Below are positions 19,108-29,008 of a DNA stretch of 32,131 nucleotides, piece by piece. The stretch spans positions 1 through 32,131 of the forward strand of contig CAIZNP010000101.1 in NCBI GenBank assembly GCA_903934375.1, in the 5' to 3' direction. Within the stretch, counting starts at the first letter, position 1. Every line of letters begins with the position of its first letter. This DNA comes from an uncultured Synechococcaceae cyanobacterium (lineage in GTDB: Bacteria; Cyanobacteriota; Cyanobacteriia; PCC-6307; Cyanobiaceae). A program made the position numbers and the translations under genes. The notes beneath the pieces were generated by a model. The model was given only the letters and a program-made list of their open reading frames with translations. It ran no database searches and was not told the origin of the DNA.

Positions 19108-20952
19108 ATGGCACTGCCCTCCCGACGCTTGCAATGGCTGGCCCAGGCGGTGCTCATCGCCGGCTGCATCGGGCTTGATCCTGGCTGGCTGCTGGGGGGC
19201 TTCAGCCTGGCCCTCGTGCTCATGGCAGGCCTGAAGCTGCTGGAGGCCCGCGACCGCGCCGGCCGGCGGTTGGTGGCCCTGCTGCAGCTGGTGGGCTGCG
19301 GCCTGCTGGCGGCCCAGCAACCCGATCTGCTGCCCAGCCTGGTGCAGCTGCTGGCGGCGGTACTCAGCCTGGCGGGGCTACTGCAGCTGGAGAGCGGCCA
19401 GCGCCTGGCCTGGCGGGTGCTGCTGCGGCGCAGCGTTCAGGTGCTGGCGGCGGCGCTGCCGATGGCCCTGGTGCTGTTTCTGCTGGTGCCTCGCGTCAGC
19501 CCCCTGGGCTCCGGGCTCAACGGCCCTGGCGCCCGTGCCAGCACCGGCCTCAGCGACAGCCTCGATCCGGGTTCAATCGCCAGCCTGGCGAGCGATCAGG
19601 GCCCTGCGGCGCGGGTGGCCTTCAGCACCAACCGGCCGCCACCGCCACAGGAGCGGTACTGGCGGGTGCTCGTGCATCCCCTCTTCAACGGCAACACCTG
19701 GGAGCGGGATCCCCGCGCGGAGACCCGTCGTCCGCCAGAGCCGATGCCCGCGCCAGCCTCCCTGCAGGGCCGCGATCAGATCTGGCTGGTGGAACCGAGC
19801 CGCTTCACGGCGGTCCCCTGGGATGGCCAGGCCCTGCCGGTGGATCCAAGCCTGCGGCTGGGGGCGGATGGGGAGATACGGCTGCTGCGGCCAGCCCTGG
19901 AGCGGCGCAGCTACCGGCTTCTGGAGCAGCCCCAGCCCCTGGAGTGGCAGCGCATGCCGCCCAGCTGGGGCGATCTGGCCCTGCCTGCGGAATCAAATCC
20001 CCGCCTGCTGGCCCTGGGCCGCAGCTGGGCCACGCTTCCAGACATGGCCGCCCGGGTGATGGCGGCTCGTGCGTTCTTCGAATCAGAGAACTTCCGCTAC
20101 ACCACAACCCCCGGCACCCTGCCGGAGCACAACGGACTGGATGTGTTCCTTTTCGAGCGGCGCCTTGGCTTCTGCGGCCATTACGCCAGTGCCTTCAGTG
20201 CCCTGATGCGTGCGGCGGGTGTACCCAGCCGGGTGGTGAGCGGCTACCTGGGGGGGAGCTGGATCGAGCCGTTCAACGGCTCGAGCTACCTGGAACTACG
20301 CCAGCGCAATGCGCACGCCTGGAGCGAGGTCTGGCTGCCTGGCGTTGGCTGGCAGCGGGTGGATCCCACCCGCTGGGTGAGCGGCGCTGGCGCCGCCGAT
20401 GACCAGCGCACGGCCGGCCTGGATGCAGCCGGCTGGCCCCTCGCGCGCCAGTGGCGCTGGCTGCAGCGCCAGTGGTGGGGCCTCGACATGGGCTGGAGCC
20501 GCTGGTGGCTCGGCTTCGATCGCTCACGGCAGGAGGAACTGCTGCAATGGCTGTTGGGGGAACGCCGCTGGGCGCTGGGCTGGCTGCTGCTCGCCGGTGT
20601 GGCTGCCTGCCTGGGAGCGGCTCTGCTGCTGCTGCGCCTGCAGAAGCGCGAGCCGCGCGACCGGCTGGAGCGAGAGCTGCGTGCACTGCTTCAGGCGCTG
20701 GAGCGGCTGCAGATCACCGCCGTGCCCGGCGACACCCTGGAAGCCCTGACAGACCGGGCCGCCCGGGCCTTCCCGGCACTGTCCGAGCCGTTGGCGGAGC
20801 TCGCAGCGCTGCACAGCGAGCAGCGCTACGCCCCCGGCGGCTGGTCCGGGCAGCGTCGCCGGAGGGCTCGCCAGCGCTGGCAACTGGCCCTGAGACAGGT
20901 GAAGGGCCAGCGGATCAACGCTATAAGCCGAGGGTGTGGATCCAACCGATGA
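19108..20952 (+). CDS. TgpA-type membrane transglutaminase (DUF3488/transglutaminase-like/DUF4129)
   Basis: Multiple N-terminal TM segments; transglutaminase core RLGFCGHYASAFSALMRAAGVPSRVVSGYLGG...RNAHAWSEVWLPGVGWQRVDPTRW; C-terminal TM and DUF4129-like tail. Confidence 0.92.
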   Translation: MALPSRRLQWLAQAVLIAGCIGLDPGWLLGGFSLALVLMAGLKLLEARDRAGRRLVALLQLVGCGLLAAQQPDLLPSLVQLLAAVLSLAGLLQLESGQRLAWRVLLRRSVQVLAAALPMALVLFLLVPRVSPLGSGLNGPGARASTGLSDSLDPGSIASLASDQGPAARVAFSTNRPPPPQERYWRVLVHPLFNGNTWERDPRAETRRPPEPMPAPASLQGRDQIWLVEPSRFTAVPWDGQALPVDPSLRLGADGEIRLLRPALERRSYRLLEQPQPLEWQRMPPSWGDLALPAESNPRLLALGRSWATLPDMAARVMAARAFFESENFRYTTTPGTLPEHNGLDVFLFERRLGFCGHYASAFSALMRAAGVPSRVVSGYLGGSWIEPFNGSSYLELRQRNAHAWSEVWLPGVGWQRVDPTRWVSGAGAADDQRTAGLDAAGWPLARQWRWLQRQWWGLDMGWSRWWLGFDRSRQEELLQWLLGERRWALGWLLLAGVAACLGAALLLLRLQKREPRDRLERELRALLQALERLQITAVPGDTLEALTDRAARAFPALSEPLAELAALHSEQRYAPGGWSGQRRRRARQRWQLALRQVKGQRINAISRGCGSNR

Positions 20953-21752
20953 GTCGCCGCCACTGGATCACCTTGATGGCCGCTGCGGCACTGGCCGTGA
21001 CGCCCGCGGCCAGTGCCGGCGATGAAGCTCTGATCCGATTGCTGGAGAAACGCAGCTGCGCGCGCTGCAACCTCGCCGATGCCGATCTTGTCCATGCCGA
21101 TCTCCGCGACGCCAACCTGAAGGGCGCCAAACTGCAACGTGCCAACCTCAGCCAGGCCCGCCTCGACGGCGCCCAGCTGACGGGCGCCGATCTGAGTTTC
21201 ACCAGCCTGCTGGGCGCCTCACTGCGAGGAGCCGATCTGCGTGGCGCCCGGCTGGAAGGCACGGATCTTCGACAGGCTGACATTAGCGGCGCCCAACTGG
21301 ATCCTGGCGCCCTCAGTCGCACCCACTGGCAGAAAGCCCTTGGCGTTTCCGCCAACCAGCTGAGCTATGCCGAACTGCACAATGCCGGCGTGGAAGCCTC
21401 CAAAGCAGGACGTCATCCAGAAGCCGAACACTGGTTCAGCGATGCCATCCGCCGGCAGCCGGACTCAGCGATCAGCTGGGTGGCCCGTGGCATCAGCCGC
21501 AATGAGCAGGGCAACCTGCAAATGGCCGCGGCCGATTTCACCTATGCCGCCAGCCTGTACCGGACACGCGGCGAAGACAGTGAAGCCATGATCCTCGACG
21601 GTGCCGCCAAACAGCTCACCACGCCAGCGAAAAAGCTCAAGGGGGGCAACGGTAGCGGTGGTCAGATGATTGAGGGCGCCGTCGCAGCACTGAGGTTGCT
21701 GGCACCACTGGCTCAGATCGCAGCCAAATCGTTCATTCCGATGGGCTTCTAA
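20949..21752 (+). CDS. secreted pentapeptide-repeat protein with C-terminal TPR-like segment
   Basis: Signal peptide MSRRHWITLMAAAALAVTPAASAG; KRSCARCNLADADLVHADLRDANLKGAKLQRANLSQARLDGAQLTGADLSFTSLLGASLRGADLRGARLEGTDLRQADISGAQL; then NAGVEASKAGRHPEAEHWFSDAIRRQPDSAISWVARGISRNEQGNLQMAAADFTYA. ATGA overlap with the preceding gene. Confidence 0.88.
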   Translation: MSRRHWITLMAAAALAVTPAASAGDEALIRLLEKRSCARCNLADADLVHADLRDANLKGAKLQRANLSQARLDGAQLTGADLSFTSLLGASLRGADLRGARLEGTDLRQADISGAQLDPGALSRTHWQKALGVSANQLSYAELHNAGVEASKAGRHPEAEHWFSDAIRRQPDSAISWVARGISRNEQGNLQMAAADFTYAASLYRTRGEDSEAMILDGAAKQLTTPAKKLKGGNGSGGQMIEGAVAALRLLAPLAQIAAKSFIPMGF

Positions 21753-21821
21753 GAGTCTCCAAACCCTCAGGATTCCATGCGGTAGCGAGGCTGACCAGAG
21801 CCGAGGCTTCAGATCGCAGCA

Positions 21822-24458
21822 TCAACCTCCCGTCAGCCTGCGGGCCTCCGGAGTGGACGGCTGGTAGCCATAACCGAAGCCACCACCCTGATTGTCATCA
21901 ATGATCCTGGGGGTGACCATGATCACAAGTTCCCGCTTGCGGCGATCGCCGGAGCTGGCACGGAAGAACTGACCAATAAGCGGAATATCACCCAGGATGG
22001 GCCATTTGGATACGGTCTGAACATCCGCATCGGAGATCACGCCGGTGAGCACCAGGGTCTGACCATCACGAACGCGAGCACTGCCGGTATCAAGACGACG
22101 AACCGCCAGGATGTCAATAGGTCCACATCCGCGGATATCTATCTCTTTTGTCTTGGCGGTGATCTGGGGCGACATGGTGAACGTCACGAAGCCATTGTCG
22201 TCAATCCGCGACACACGGGCACCGAAAGTAAGCCCGGCAATACCAAAATCCGGCTGACAGGCCAGACCGACATTCCCCTGAGTGCCCTGGCTGACCTCAT
22301 AACTGGTGATCACCTGCTCACCGACCGTGATGAACGCCTCATTGGCATTGGGACGACCAATGGAAGCGGCCCCGAAACCCGAACCCCCACCGCTGCCACC
22401 ACTACCTCCGCTACCGCCGCTACCGCCGCTACCACCAGCGGAGCCGAGCTGTGGAGAGACTTCAGCGCCCCTAGGAATCTCATCCTGATTTTCCGAAAGG
22501 ATCAATGTTGGGCTCGCAAGGATCTTGGCGCTTTTAGAAATGATCTGTGCGCGTAAGAAATCAACGAACTGACTAGCGGGTGCGCCAGCACTCCCGCCGA
22601 TTGGCGTGGTATTTGTAGAAGTCGTTGTTGTCGTTGTTCTATTGTTGGCAAATCCGCTACTAGAATTGCTAACTGCTGACGTGTCAATCTGGTTGCTATT
22701 AACGCCGGTGACTCGCTGAATCGCGTTTTCGAGACGACTGGATAGCTGATCCGTCAGCCTGGCATTATTAGCTTCAGAAGTCCCAGCCGCCGGCGTGAAG
22801 GTAAATGTGCGCGTCGAAGGATTGTAGGTTGAAATACCCGGGACTTCTTGACTGAGCACATTGTTAACGTCCCGAATCTGGCCATCACTGAGTCTTTGAA
22901 AGTCCTCAGATCTGAGGTTAACCGTTGTATCCCTACCGCTCTGATTGGAGAATGACGAATCCCCACCCGTGTTGGCCGTACTCACCGTGGTTGAGGTAAC
23001 AGAGCCAGTCGGAGCCGTACCCGCGGTAGCCTGATCCCTGCCGAACTGGGCCACCAGCGCACCAGATTCATTGAAAATAAAATTGTTGCCAAATCGGAAG
23101 GCAAAACTGTTATCAATTTCCGTGGCATTATCGAGCGTGATATCAAGGATCTTGACACTCAGCGCAACCTGCCGCTGGCGCAGATCGATCTGACGAAGAT
23201 AGTTTTCAGCCACTGAGATCAACTGCGAATCACCAACAAGCGTGATGGTCTGCAGCCGCGAATCGGTCGTGCCGGTCAGTCCTCTGAGCGGTCCGGTGGA
23301 GGCTCCGTAGGTTTCGGTACTGGTGATCTGCTGGGTGGTGGTCTGTTGGCTAGTGGACCCTCCAGCCACCTGCTGGGCCTGGGGCGTGCCCTGGGTGACC
23401 GAGTTAGTGATCACGTTCACCTTCGTGATCGAGGCACCGAGACTGGCCAAATACTCGGCCGCTGAGTTCGCTGAGGCCTGATTGAGCCGATAAACCTTCG
23501 AAACCTGGGTACCGAAGGACTTGCCCAGTACCGAGGGGCCGGCCAGGATCATGTTGCCCTCAATGCGACCCTGCAGTCCTGCCGCCAGCAAGATGGCGTT
23601 CAGCGCCCGCGAATAGGGCTCCCGCTGAAAGGCGATGGACACGGGCCGCACCTGAGTACCACCAGCGCCGGTTGTGGTGGATGCCCCGCCGGAACCGGCA
23701 GGGTTGTCATCCACAAAAACGAAGCCATAGCCGCCCATCTGAGCGAGAGCCATCAGGGCATCTCTAGCAGGAGCGTTGCGCAAGGTCATCGTCACCGGTG
23801 GACCGCTGACGTTGATGAAGCTGCGGTTACGCAGCACCATGCTGCCCACCGCCATATCCCCGAGCGGCGGTGCCATGGCCCGCGGCTGCAGGGGCGGGGC
23901 AAAGGCCGGCTGGGGCACGCTCCCCGGCTGACGCAGATCCAGGAGGGCTGTCTGCTGCGTCAGAGAAGCCGGCGCAGGGAAGCTGATCAGCAGATTGCGT
24001 CCATCCGCGCTGATCACAGGCCAGCCGATCGGCAGGCCCGGCACGGGAACCACCTCCAACTGATAGTCGCTGCCGCTGCCGCTCAAGCTCACCGACTGCA
24101 GGCCCGCCTCCGGCAGCGCAATGCGCTGAGGCCCCAGGCGCAGGCCCATGGGTGTTGCCGTGCGCAGGATGCCCTGCCACCCACCACCGGACTGGCCCTG
24201 CTGCAGCACCGGCGCTGGACCGGTTCCCTCCACCAGCAGATCGATCGCGCCCGCCGAGCGGCGCACCCGCAGCATGAGAGCACCGCCAGGTGTCACCGGC
24301 GGAGAGACAGGGATGGGCGTGGCAGACGACGCTGCGGCGGGGCCAGCTGCGGCGCCAGCGGCCGGGGTGCTGGATGACCAAGGAGCCGACCAGACCGGGC
24401 TTGCCGAGACAACCGCTGTCAGCAGAGGCAGGACCAACCGACGGGTGGACAGCAGCAC
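21822..24458 (-). CDS. pilQ: type IV pilus secretin PilQ
   Basis: Signal peptide, AMIN-like N-terminal region, ISVAENYLRQIDLRQRQVALSVKILDI, C-terminal secretin signature VRDGQTLVLTGVISDADVQTVSKWPILGDIPLIGQFFRASSGDRRKRELVIMVTPRII. Confidence 0.93.
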   Translation of the reverse strand: MLLSTRRLVLPLLTAVVSASPVWSAPWSSSTPAAGAAAGPAAASSATPIPVSPPVTPGGALMLRVRRSAGAIDLLVEGTGPAPVLQQGQSGGGWQGILRTATPMGLRLGPQRIALPEAGLQSVSLSGSGSDYQLEVVPVPGLPIGWPVISADGRNLLISFPAPASLTQQTALLDLRQPGSVPQPAFAPPLQPRAMAPPLGDMAVGSMVLRNRSFINVSGPPVTMTLRNAPARDALMALAQMGGYGFVFVDDNPAGSGGASTTTGAGGTQVRPVSIAFQREPYSRALNAILLAAGLQGRIEGNMILAGPSVLGKSFGTQVSKVYRLNQASANSAAEYLASLGASITKVNVITNSVTQGTPQAQQVAGGSTSQQTTTQQITSTETYGASTGPLRGLTGTTDSRLQTITLVGDSQLISVAENYLRQIDLRQRQVALSVKILDITLDNATEIDNSFAFRFGNNFIFNESGALVAQFGRDQATAGTAPTGSVTSTTVSTANTGGDSSFSNQSGRDTTVNLRSEDFQRLSDGQIRDVNNVLSQEVPGISTYNPSTRTFTFTPAAGTSEANNARLTDQLSSRLENAIQRVTGVNSNQIDTSAVSNSSSGFANNRTTTTTTSTNTTPIGGSAGAPASQFVDFLRAQIISKSAKILASPTLILSENQDEIPRGAEVSPQLGSAGGSGGSGGSGGSGGSGGGSGFGAASIGRPNANEAFITVGEQVITSYEVSQGTQGNVGLACQPDFGIAGLTFGARVSRIDDNGFVTFTMSPQITAKTKEIDIRGCGPIDILAVRRLDTGSARVRDGQTLVLTGVISDADVQTVSKWPILGDIPLIGQFFRASSGDRRKRELVIMVTPRIIDDNQGGGFGYGYQPSTPEARRLTGG
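22390..22437 (-). repeat. tandem Gly-Gly-Ser coding repeat inside pilQ
   Basis: Near-perfect 9-bp repeats (accgccgct / accaccagc type) encoding GGSGGSGGSGGSGG. Confidence 0.8.
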
Positions 24459-24528
24459 ACGAGTGATGGAGCCTATGAGGTGGATGGTATCTGGGCTGCG
24501 CAGCCAGCACCAGTTGCAACAGCCCTGT

Positions 24529-25284
24529 TCAGGATTTGGCCGGCGCGGCTGGCGGCGATTGGCTGGGCGCCTCAGGCGCCGGGGAGGGGGCGGCAGCTGA
24601 GGCCTTGGAGTAGACGCTGAGGGTGAGCTTGAGCGTGGTGAGGCCTGAAACAGCGGTCTTGCCTGCTTCCGTTGCCTGAGCCACCTCGGTCTTCAGGCTG
24701 AGATCGCTCTGCGCCACCAGCAGGCTGAGGCGCTCAAGACGGCGCAGAAAATCCTGCAGCTGAGGACCGCTGCCTTTGGCGGTGATCAGCACACTGGTTT
24801 TCTGGAGTCCTGGTGCCACCAGGGGATCCCCCGGTGCCGCTGCCGGCTGGGGTTGCTGCGGATTGGGCGTGGCAGAGGCAGCGGGAGGCTTCTGGCCTGC
24901 GGGCGGTGTGGTCACCGGGGCGGCCACCGGTTCATAGCTGTCCAGCTGCACACCGCTGCTGCGGGCCTCGCGGGAGAGCTGCGCCATGAACGTGCTGATG
25001 TCGCCGCTGCCGGCGATCAGCTGCAGGATCTGCTTCTCGCCCTGCTGGGCCTCCTCCAGAGCCTCCTGCTGCTGGGTGAGCTGCTGACGCAGCAGGGGGA
25101 GCCGGGCCTCCTGCTCCTTGAGATCAGCCAGTTCCTGCTGCTTGCTGGTGAGTTGCTGCACCGCCGGCACGAGCAGCAGTGCCGCGGCAGCGATGGCCAC
25201 AACACCGCCCAGGGCAACGGGAGTCCACAACAGGATCAGCTCCCGCGAAACCCTGGCTGGGGGAGCAGCCTGAAAGTTCGTCAT
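24529..25284 (-). CDS. pilO: type IV pilus assembly protein PilO-like
   Basis: Single N-terminal TM (LILLWTPVALGGVVAIAAAALLLVPAV), coiled coil QQLTSKQQELADLKEQEARLPLLRQQLTQQQEALEEAQQGEKQILQLIAG; position between pilN and pilQ. Confidence 0.8.
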   Translation of the reverse strand: MTNFQAAPPARVSRELILLWTPVALGGVVAIAAAALLLVPAVQQLTSKQQELADLKEQEARLPLLRQQLTQQQEALEEAQQGEKQILQLIAGSGDISTFMAQLSREARSSGVQLDSYEPVAAPVTTPPAGQKPPAASATPNPQQPQPAAAPGDPLVAPGLQKTSVLITAKGSGPQLQDFLRRLERLSLLVAQSDLSLKTEVAQATEAGKTAVSGLTTLKLTLSVYSKASAAAPSPAPEAPSQSPPAAPAKS

Positions 25285-25994
25285 GGCAGGACTCCAGTGC
25301 GGACAAGATCCTTGAGGCGGGCCAGCATGCCGTCAGCGCCGAGGCGCCGCAGCACGCTCAGCTGATCAGCCGGTTTCAGAGGCTTGAGCGTGGCAACAAG
25401 CTCCCAGCTCACCGGTGGGAGGATGTATGGCACGTTGGCGACGGTGCTGGCGTCCGAACGCAGCAGCTTGACCACCTTCACATCGGGCTTGAACAACGGC
25501 GCATAGGCCAGCAGCAGGCTGAGGGCGTTCACCCGCGCGAAGGCGCCTGGATCATCCGCCAATCCCTTCAGCGTGAGGGCGGTTCCGGTCACCGTGGCCT
25601 CGGTGATCTGGACCCCCTGCGGAGTGAGCTGCGCCAGCTGGGTGACCAGGGCCGATCCGGAGGACACGGCCACCAGTCCGCGCAGCAGAAGGTCGTTGCT
25701 CTTCTGCTGCCGATTGAGCTTGCCCTGGCCATCGCGCAATGCCGTCTCCATCTTGAGCAACTGGCCGGGAATGCCGCTCATGCCGTTGATCTCAGCCGAC
25801 ACCATCCGATCCCTGAAGGCGATGAACGCCAAGCTGAACAGCACCAGGGCCAGCAGGGCTGTGCCGAGGCTGGTGCCGATCAACAGCAGACGCCGGGCCG
25901 AGGCCAGCTGCGGGGCCTCCGCCGGCAGACCACGCTCAAGGCGCCGCTGGCGCAGCAGATCCTGCTGATCAACCAGGTGGGACACGGTGCTCAT
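25281..25994 (-). CDS. pilN: type IV pilus assembly protein PilN-like
   Basis: Cytoplasmic N-terminus, TM LLLIGTSLGTALLALVLFSLAFIAF, periplasmic part with LVTQLAQLTPQGVQITEATVTGTALTLKGLADDPGAFARVNALSLLLA; ATGA overlap with pilO. Confidence 0.85.
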   Translation of the reverse strand: MSTVSHLVDQQDLLRQRRLERGLPAEAPQLASARRLLLIGTSLGTALLALVLFSLAFIAFRDRMVSAEINGMSGIPGQLLKMETALRDGQGKLNRQQKSNDLLLRGLVAVSSGSALVTQLAQLTPQGVQITEATVTGTALTLKGLADDPGAFARVNALSLLLAYAPLFKPDVKVVKLLRSDASTVANVPYILPPVSWELVATLKPLKPADQLSVLRRLGADGMLARLKDLVRTGVLP

Positions 25995-26965
25995 GCCAGC
26001 AGCCCCACAGCCGCCAGACCCCAGAGCGACGCCAGAGCGGGACCATCGGGACGCAGACCCTGCTCAGGCGAAACATCCACAAGCCACTCCTGGGCCAGGG
26101 GATCGATCACTTGGACGCGGCAGCCCACCGCCTCGGCCAGTTCAGCGGCCTGAGCATCGTTGCTCAGGGCAGATCCATGCAGGAGAAGCAGAGGTGGCTC
26201 CAGCAGCTCCGGCCGCAGCTGACGCCAGAACTCCAGGCAGACCTGCAGCTCAGACGTCAGGTCTTCCTTGTTGGTGGCTCCGGAGAGTTGCCGGCTGTAG
26301 GCCGGAAGATCATTCTCCAACACCAGCAAGTCACTGCGCTGGGACTCCAGCTGCAGCACCAGGATGAGGGTGCCGAGAGGCTGCTCCTGCAGGAGCGGCT
26401 GCACCCCGCGACAGAGGCAGAGGCTGCCCGATTCCATGCGATCCAGAGAAACCCCAGCAAGATCGAACACCTCAATCCAGCGGTCGAGCGTCGAGCTCGG
26501 CACGGTGACCAGAAGGCTTGTGGGCGGATCGCGATCAAGGCCCACCAGATGCAGATCCAGGTACTGCAGCTCCCCCAGGGCAAGCGGCTGTTCGTTCTCG
26601 CTCAGGGTTCGCTCGGGATCATCCGGCCAGGCAGCATTGGGCCATTGCACAAGGCGCAACTGGCTGGCGGCCGGCGGCAACACCGCTTCAACACGGGCAC
26701 TGCTGAAGCCCCGTTCCACGAACAGATCACCCAGCAGATCAGCGAGGGATTCGGCATGAATCGGTTCGCCGTTCTTGCAGAGGCCGGGCGGCAGGGACAC
26801 GCTCTCCAGCCAGATGATCCGCCGGCCCTCCAGTGCCATGGCGGTGATGGAATGGTCCCCCAGCTGCAGGTAGACGCGGCGAGGGAACAGCCAGGCCCGC
26901 AACGGGCTGATGCGCTCCTGAAAGCGCTCCTGGACTGCGGAGAACAACTCCACTCTCAATGGCAT
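25991..26965 (-). CDS. pilM: type IV pilus assembly protein PilM-like
   Basis: Actin-like ATPase fold pattern: VYLQLGDHSITAMALEGRRIIWLESVSLPPG... LLGDLFVERGFSSARVEAVLPPAASQLRLVQWP; operonic with pilN (4-bp overlap). Confidence 0.82.
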   Translation of the reverse strand: MPLRVELFSAVQERFQERISPLRAWLFPRRVYLQLGDHSITAMALEGRRIIWLESVSLPPGLCKNGEPIHAESLADLLGDLFVERGFSSARVEAVLPPAASQLRLVQWPNAAWPDDPERTLSENEQPLALGELQYLDLHLVGLDRDPPTSLLVTVPSSTLDRWIEVFDLAGVSLDRMESGSLCLCRGVQPLLQEQPLGTLILVLQLESQRSDLLVLENDLPAYSRQLSGATNKEDLTSELQVCLEFWRQLRPELLEPPLLLLHGSALSNDAQAAELAEAVGCRVQVIDPLAQEWLVDVSPEQGLRPDGPALASLWGLAAVGLLA

Positions 26966-26985
26966 TCCATAAAGTTATCGAACTT

Positions 26986-28146
26986 TCAGAGCCATGGCCT
27001 ACCACTGCCCACGGCCTCGCTGATGTGGCGAAAACCGTGCCGGTCGAGCTGGAGGCTGAGTCCCTCCAGAATCGTAGGCACCAGCATCGGGCCTTCATAG
27101 ATCCAGCCGGTGTAGAGCTGGATCAGCGAGGCCCCGGCGCAGATCCGCTCCCAGGCGGCCTCGGCCGAATCAATACCGCCCACGCCGATCAGCGGCAGGC
27201 CCGGTCCGGCGGTGACCCGCAGGCGACGCATCACCTCCAGGGCACGGGCCCGCAGGGGCACACCGCTGAGGCCGCCGGCCTCCTCCGCCAGGCTGTTGCC
27301 GGTCTGGCTGAGGCGGCGCTGCTCCAGCCCAAGGCGATTGAGGCTGGTGTTGACGGCGATCACCCCCGCCAGCCCTTCCTCATAGGCCAGGCGGGCGATC
27401 GCATCGATGGCCTCATCGTCGAGGTCGGGGGCGATCTTCACCAGCAGGGGCGGGCAGGCCGGCAGCCGCCGCAGCCGCTCCACCAGCCGTCTCAGCAGCC
27501 GCTCCTCCTGAAGCTCCCGCAGCCCGGGGGTGTTGGGAGAGCTCACGTTAATCACCGCATAATCCGCCAGCGGCGCCAGCAGCTCCAGGGAGGAGGCGTA
27601 GTCGTCCGGGGCGAGTTCCAGCGGCGTGACCTTGGATTTGCCGAGATTGAGCCCAAGCACCGCCGGCCGCTGCCCCGCCGGCGGCAGGGCCTGGCGCTCA
27701 AGGATGCGGCGCACCGCCTGAGCCCCTTGATTGTTGAAACCCATGCGGTTCAGAGCAGCCCGCTCCGACGCCAGCCGGAACAGGCGCGGCCGGGGGTTAC
27801 CCGGCTGGCCATGCCAGGTCACGGTGCCGAGCTCAGCGAAGCCGAAACCGAACAGATGCCAGATGCCCGCCGCCACGGCGTTCTTATCGAAGCCGGCCGC
27901 CAGGCCCACCGGGTTGAGGAAACGACAGCCGAACAGGGTCTGCTGCAGGCGCAGGTCGCGGCGCTGCAGCTCACTGCCCAGGCCTTCCAGCGTGGTGCTC
28001 AGCAGCGGCCAGTGGCGCCGCAGGCTGGCCTGGCCGAGCAGTTGCAGGCTCACCTGGCTGAGCTGCTCAGCGTCGGCTCCCTCATCGCGGCTGAGCAGCG
28101 GGCCGACGAAGCGGCGGTAGAGCGCTCCAGTGCCGGCCTCAGCCAT
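26986..28146 (-). CDS. pyrD: dihydroorotate dehydrogenase (quinone), class 2
   Basis: [126 protein letters not shown]. Confidence 0.96.
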   Translation of the reverse strand: MAEAGTGALYRRFVGPLLSRDEGADAEQLSQVSLQLLGQASLRRHWPLLSTTLEGLGSELQRRDLRLQQTLFGCRFLNPVGLAAGFDKNAVAAGIWHLFGFGFAELGTVTWHGQPGNPRPRLFRLASERAALNRMGFNNQGAQAVRRILERQALPPAGQRPAVLGLNLGKSKVTPLELAPDDYASSLELLAPLADYAVINVSSPNTPGLRELQEERLLRRLVERLRRLPACPPLLVKIAPDLDDEAIDAIARLAYEEGLAGVIAVNTSLNRLGLEQRRLSQTGNSLAEEAGGLSGVPLRARALEVMRRLRVTAGPGLPLIGVGGIDSAEAAWERICAGASLIQLYTGWIYEGPMLVPTILEGLSLQLDRHGFRHISEAVGSGRPWL

Positions 28147-28948
28147 CCTGTGCGTCCCCATCACGGGTATCCACCGATCCTGACGCGTCACGTCGCAGGC
28201 GCCAGCGACCGTCCCCGGCCGGCAGCACCTGCCAGTCGCGCCAGTTCCATGGACCCTGGCGCCCCTCCAGGCGTTTGAGCGGCTGTTCCACCAGCTGGGC
28301 CAGCTCCGCCAGGCTGAGGGCATAGCCCCCGGCTGCAAGGCGATCCGCCAGCTCCAGGCGACTGAGGAGCTGCTGCAGCACCGCGGGTGCTGGCTCCGGC
28401 TCCGGGGCGGCAGCGGGAGCATCCACCATCAGACCGCCATAGTCGCCCCGGGCGAGCTGGGGGCGACCGCCTTTGGAGAAGGCCGCGGCGATCGCATCGC
28501 AGCGGTCGTTGTCCGGATCACCGCTGTGGCCCTTCACATAGGTGAACGGCAGATCCGGCAACCGGGCGGCATCAAGGGCCTCCCAGAGATCGCGGTTGAG
28601 CACCGGCGCGCCGGCGGCGGTGCGCCAGCCCTTGCGCTTCCAGCCCTGGATCCAGCGGCTATAGCCATCGATCAGATACTTCGAGTCGGTTCGGATCGTC
28701 AGATCCGGATGGCGGGGAAGGTCCCTGAGCTTCTGCAACAGGGTCAGCGCCGCCGAGAGTTCCATGCGGTTGTTGGTGGTGTTCGCCTCCATCGCACCGA
28801 ACTCCTGCACGGAGCCATCGTCAAAGCGCAGCAGACAGCCCCAGCCGCCGGGCCCGGGATTGCCGCTGCAGGCGCCGTCGCAGGCGGCAGCCACCACCCG
28901 CGGTGCTGTGGCGGGCTTGGACGTGGCGTTGGCGTGGTCTGCTGGCAC
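28139..28948 (-). CDS. rnhA: ribonuclease HI with a roughly 100-aa C-terminal extension
   Basis: GTG start; [84 protein letters not shown]; then an additional C-terminal domain. Confidence 0.92.
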   Translation of the reverse strand: MPADHANATSKPATAPRVVAAACDGACSGNPGPGGWGCLLRFDDGSVQEFGAMEANTTNNRMELSAALTLLQKLRDLPRHPDLTIRTDSKYLIDGYSRWIQGWKRKGWRTAAGAPVLNRDLWEALDAARLPDLPFTYVKGHSGDPDNDRCDAIAAAFSKGGRPQLARGDYGGLMVDAPAAAPEPEPAPAVLQQLLSRLELADRLAAGGYALSLAELAQLVEQPLKRLEGRQGPWNWRDWQVLPAGDGRWRLRRDASGSVDTRDGDAQDG

Positions 28949-29008
28949 TGGGCGATCTCCTGCCGATCCGGTACAACTCAGCTCCCAGGCAGCATCGAGG
29001 AGAGCCCC

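Noticed and set aside
26959-28278. 439-aa + strand ORF over pyrD
   Set aside because: Shadow ORF antisense to unambiguous PyrD; rich in H/Q/R/G with no domain signature.
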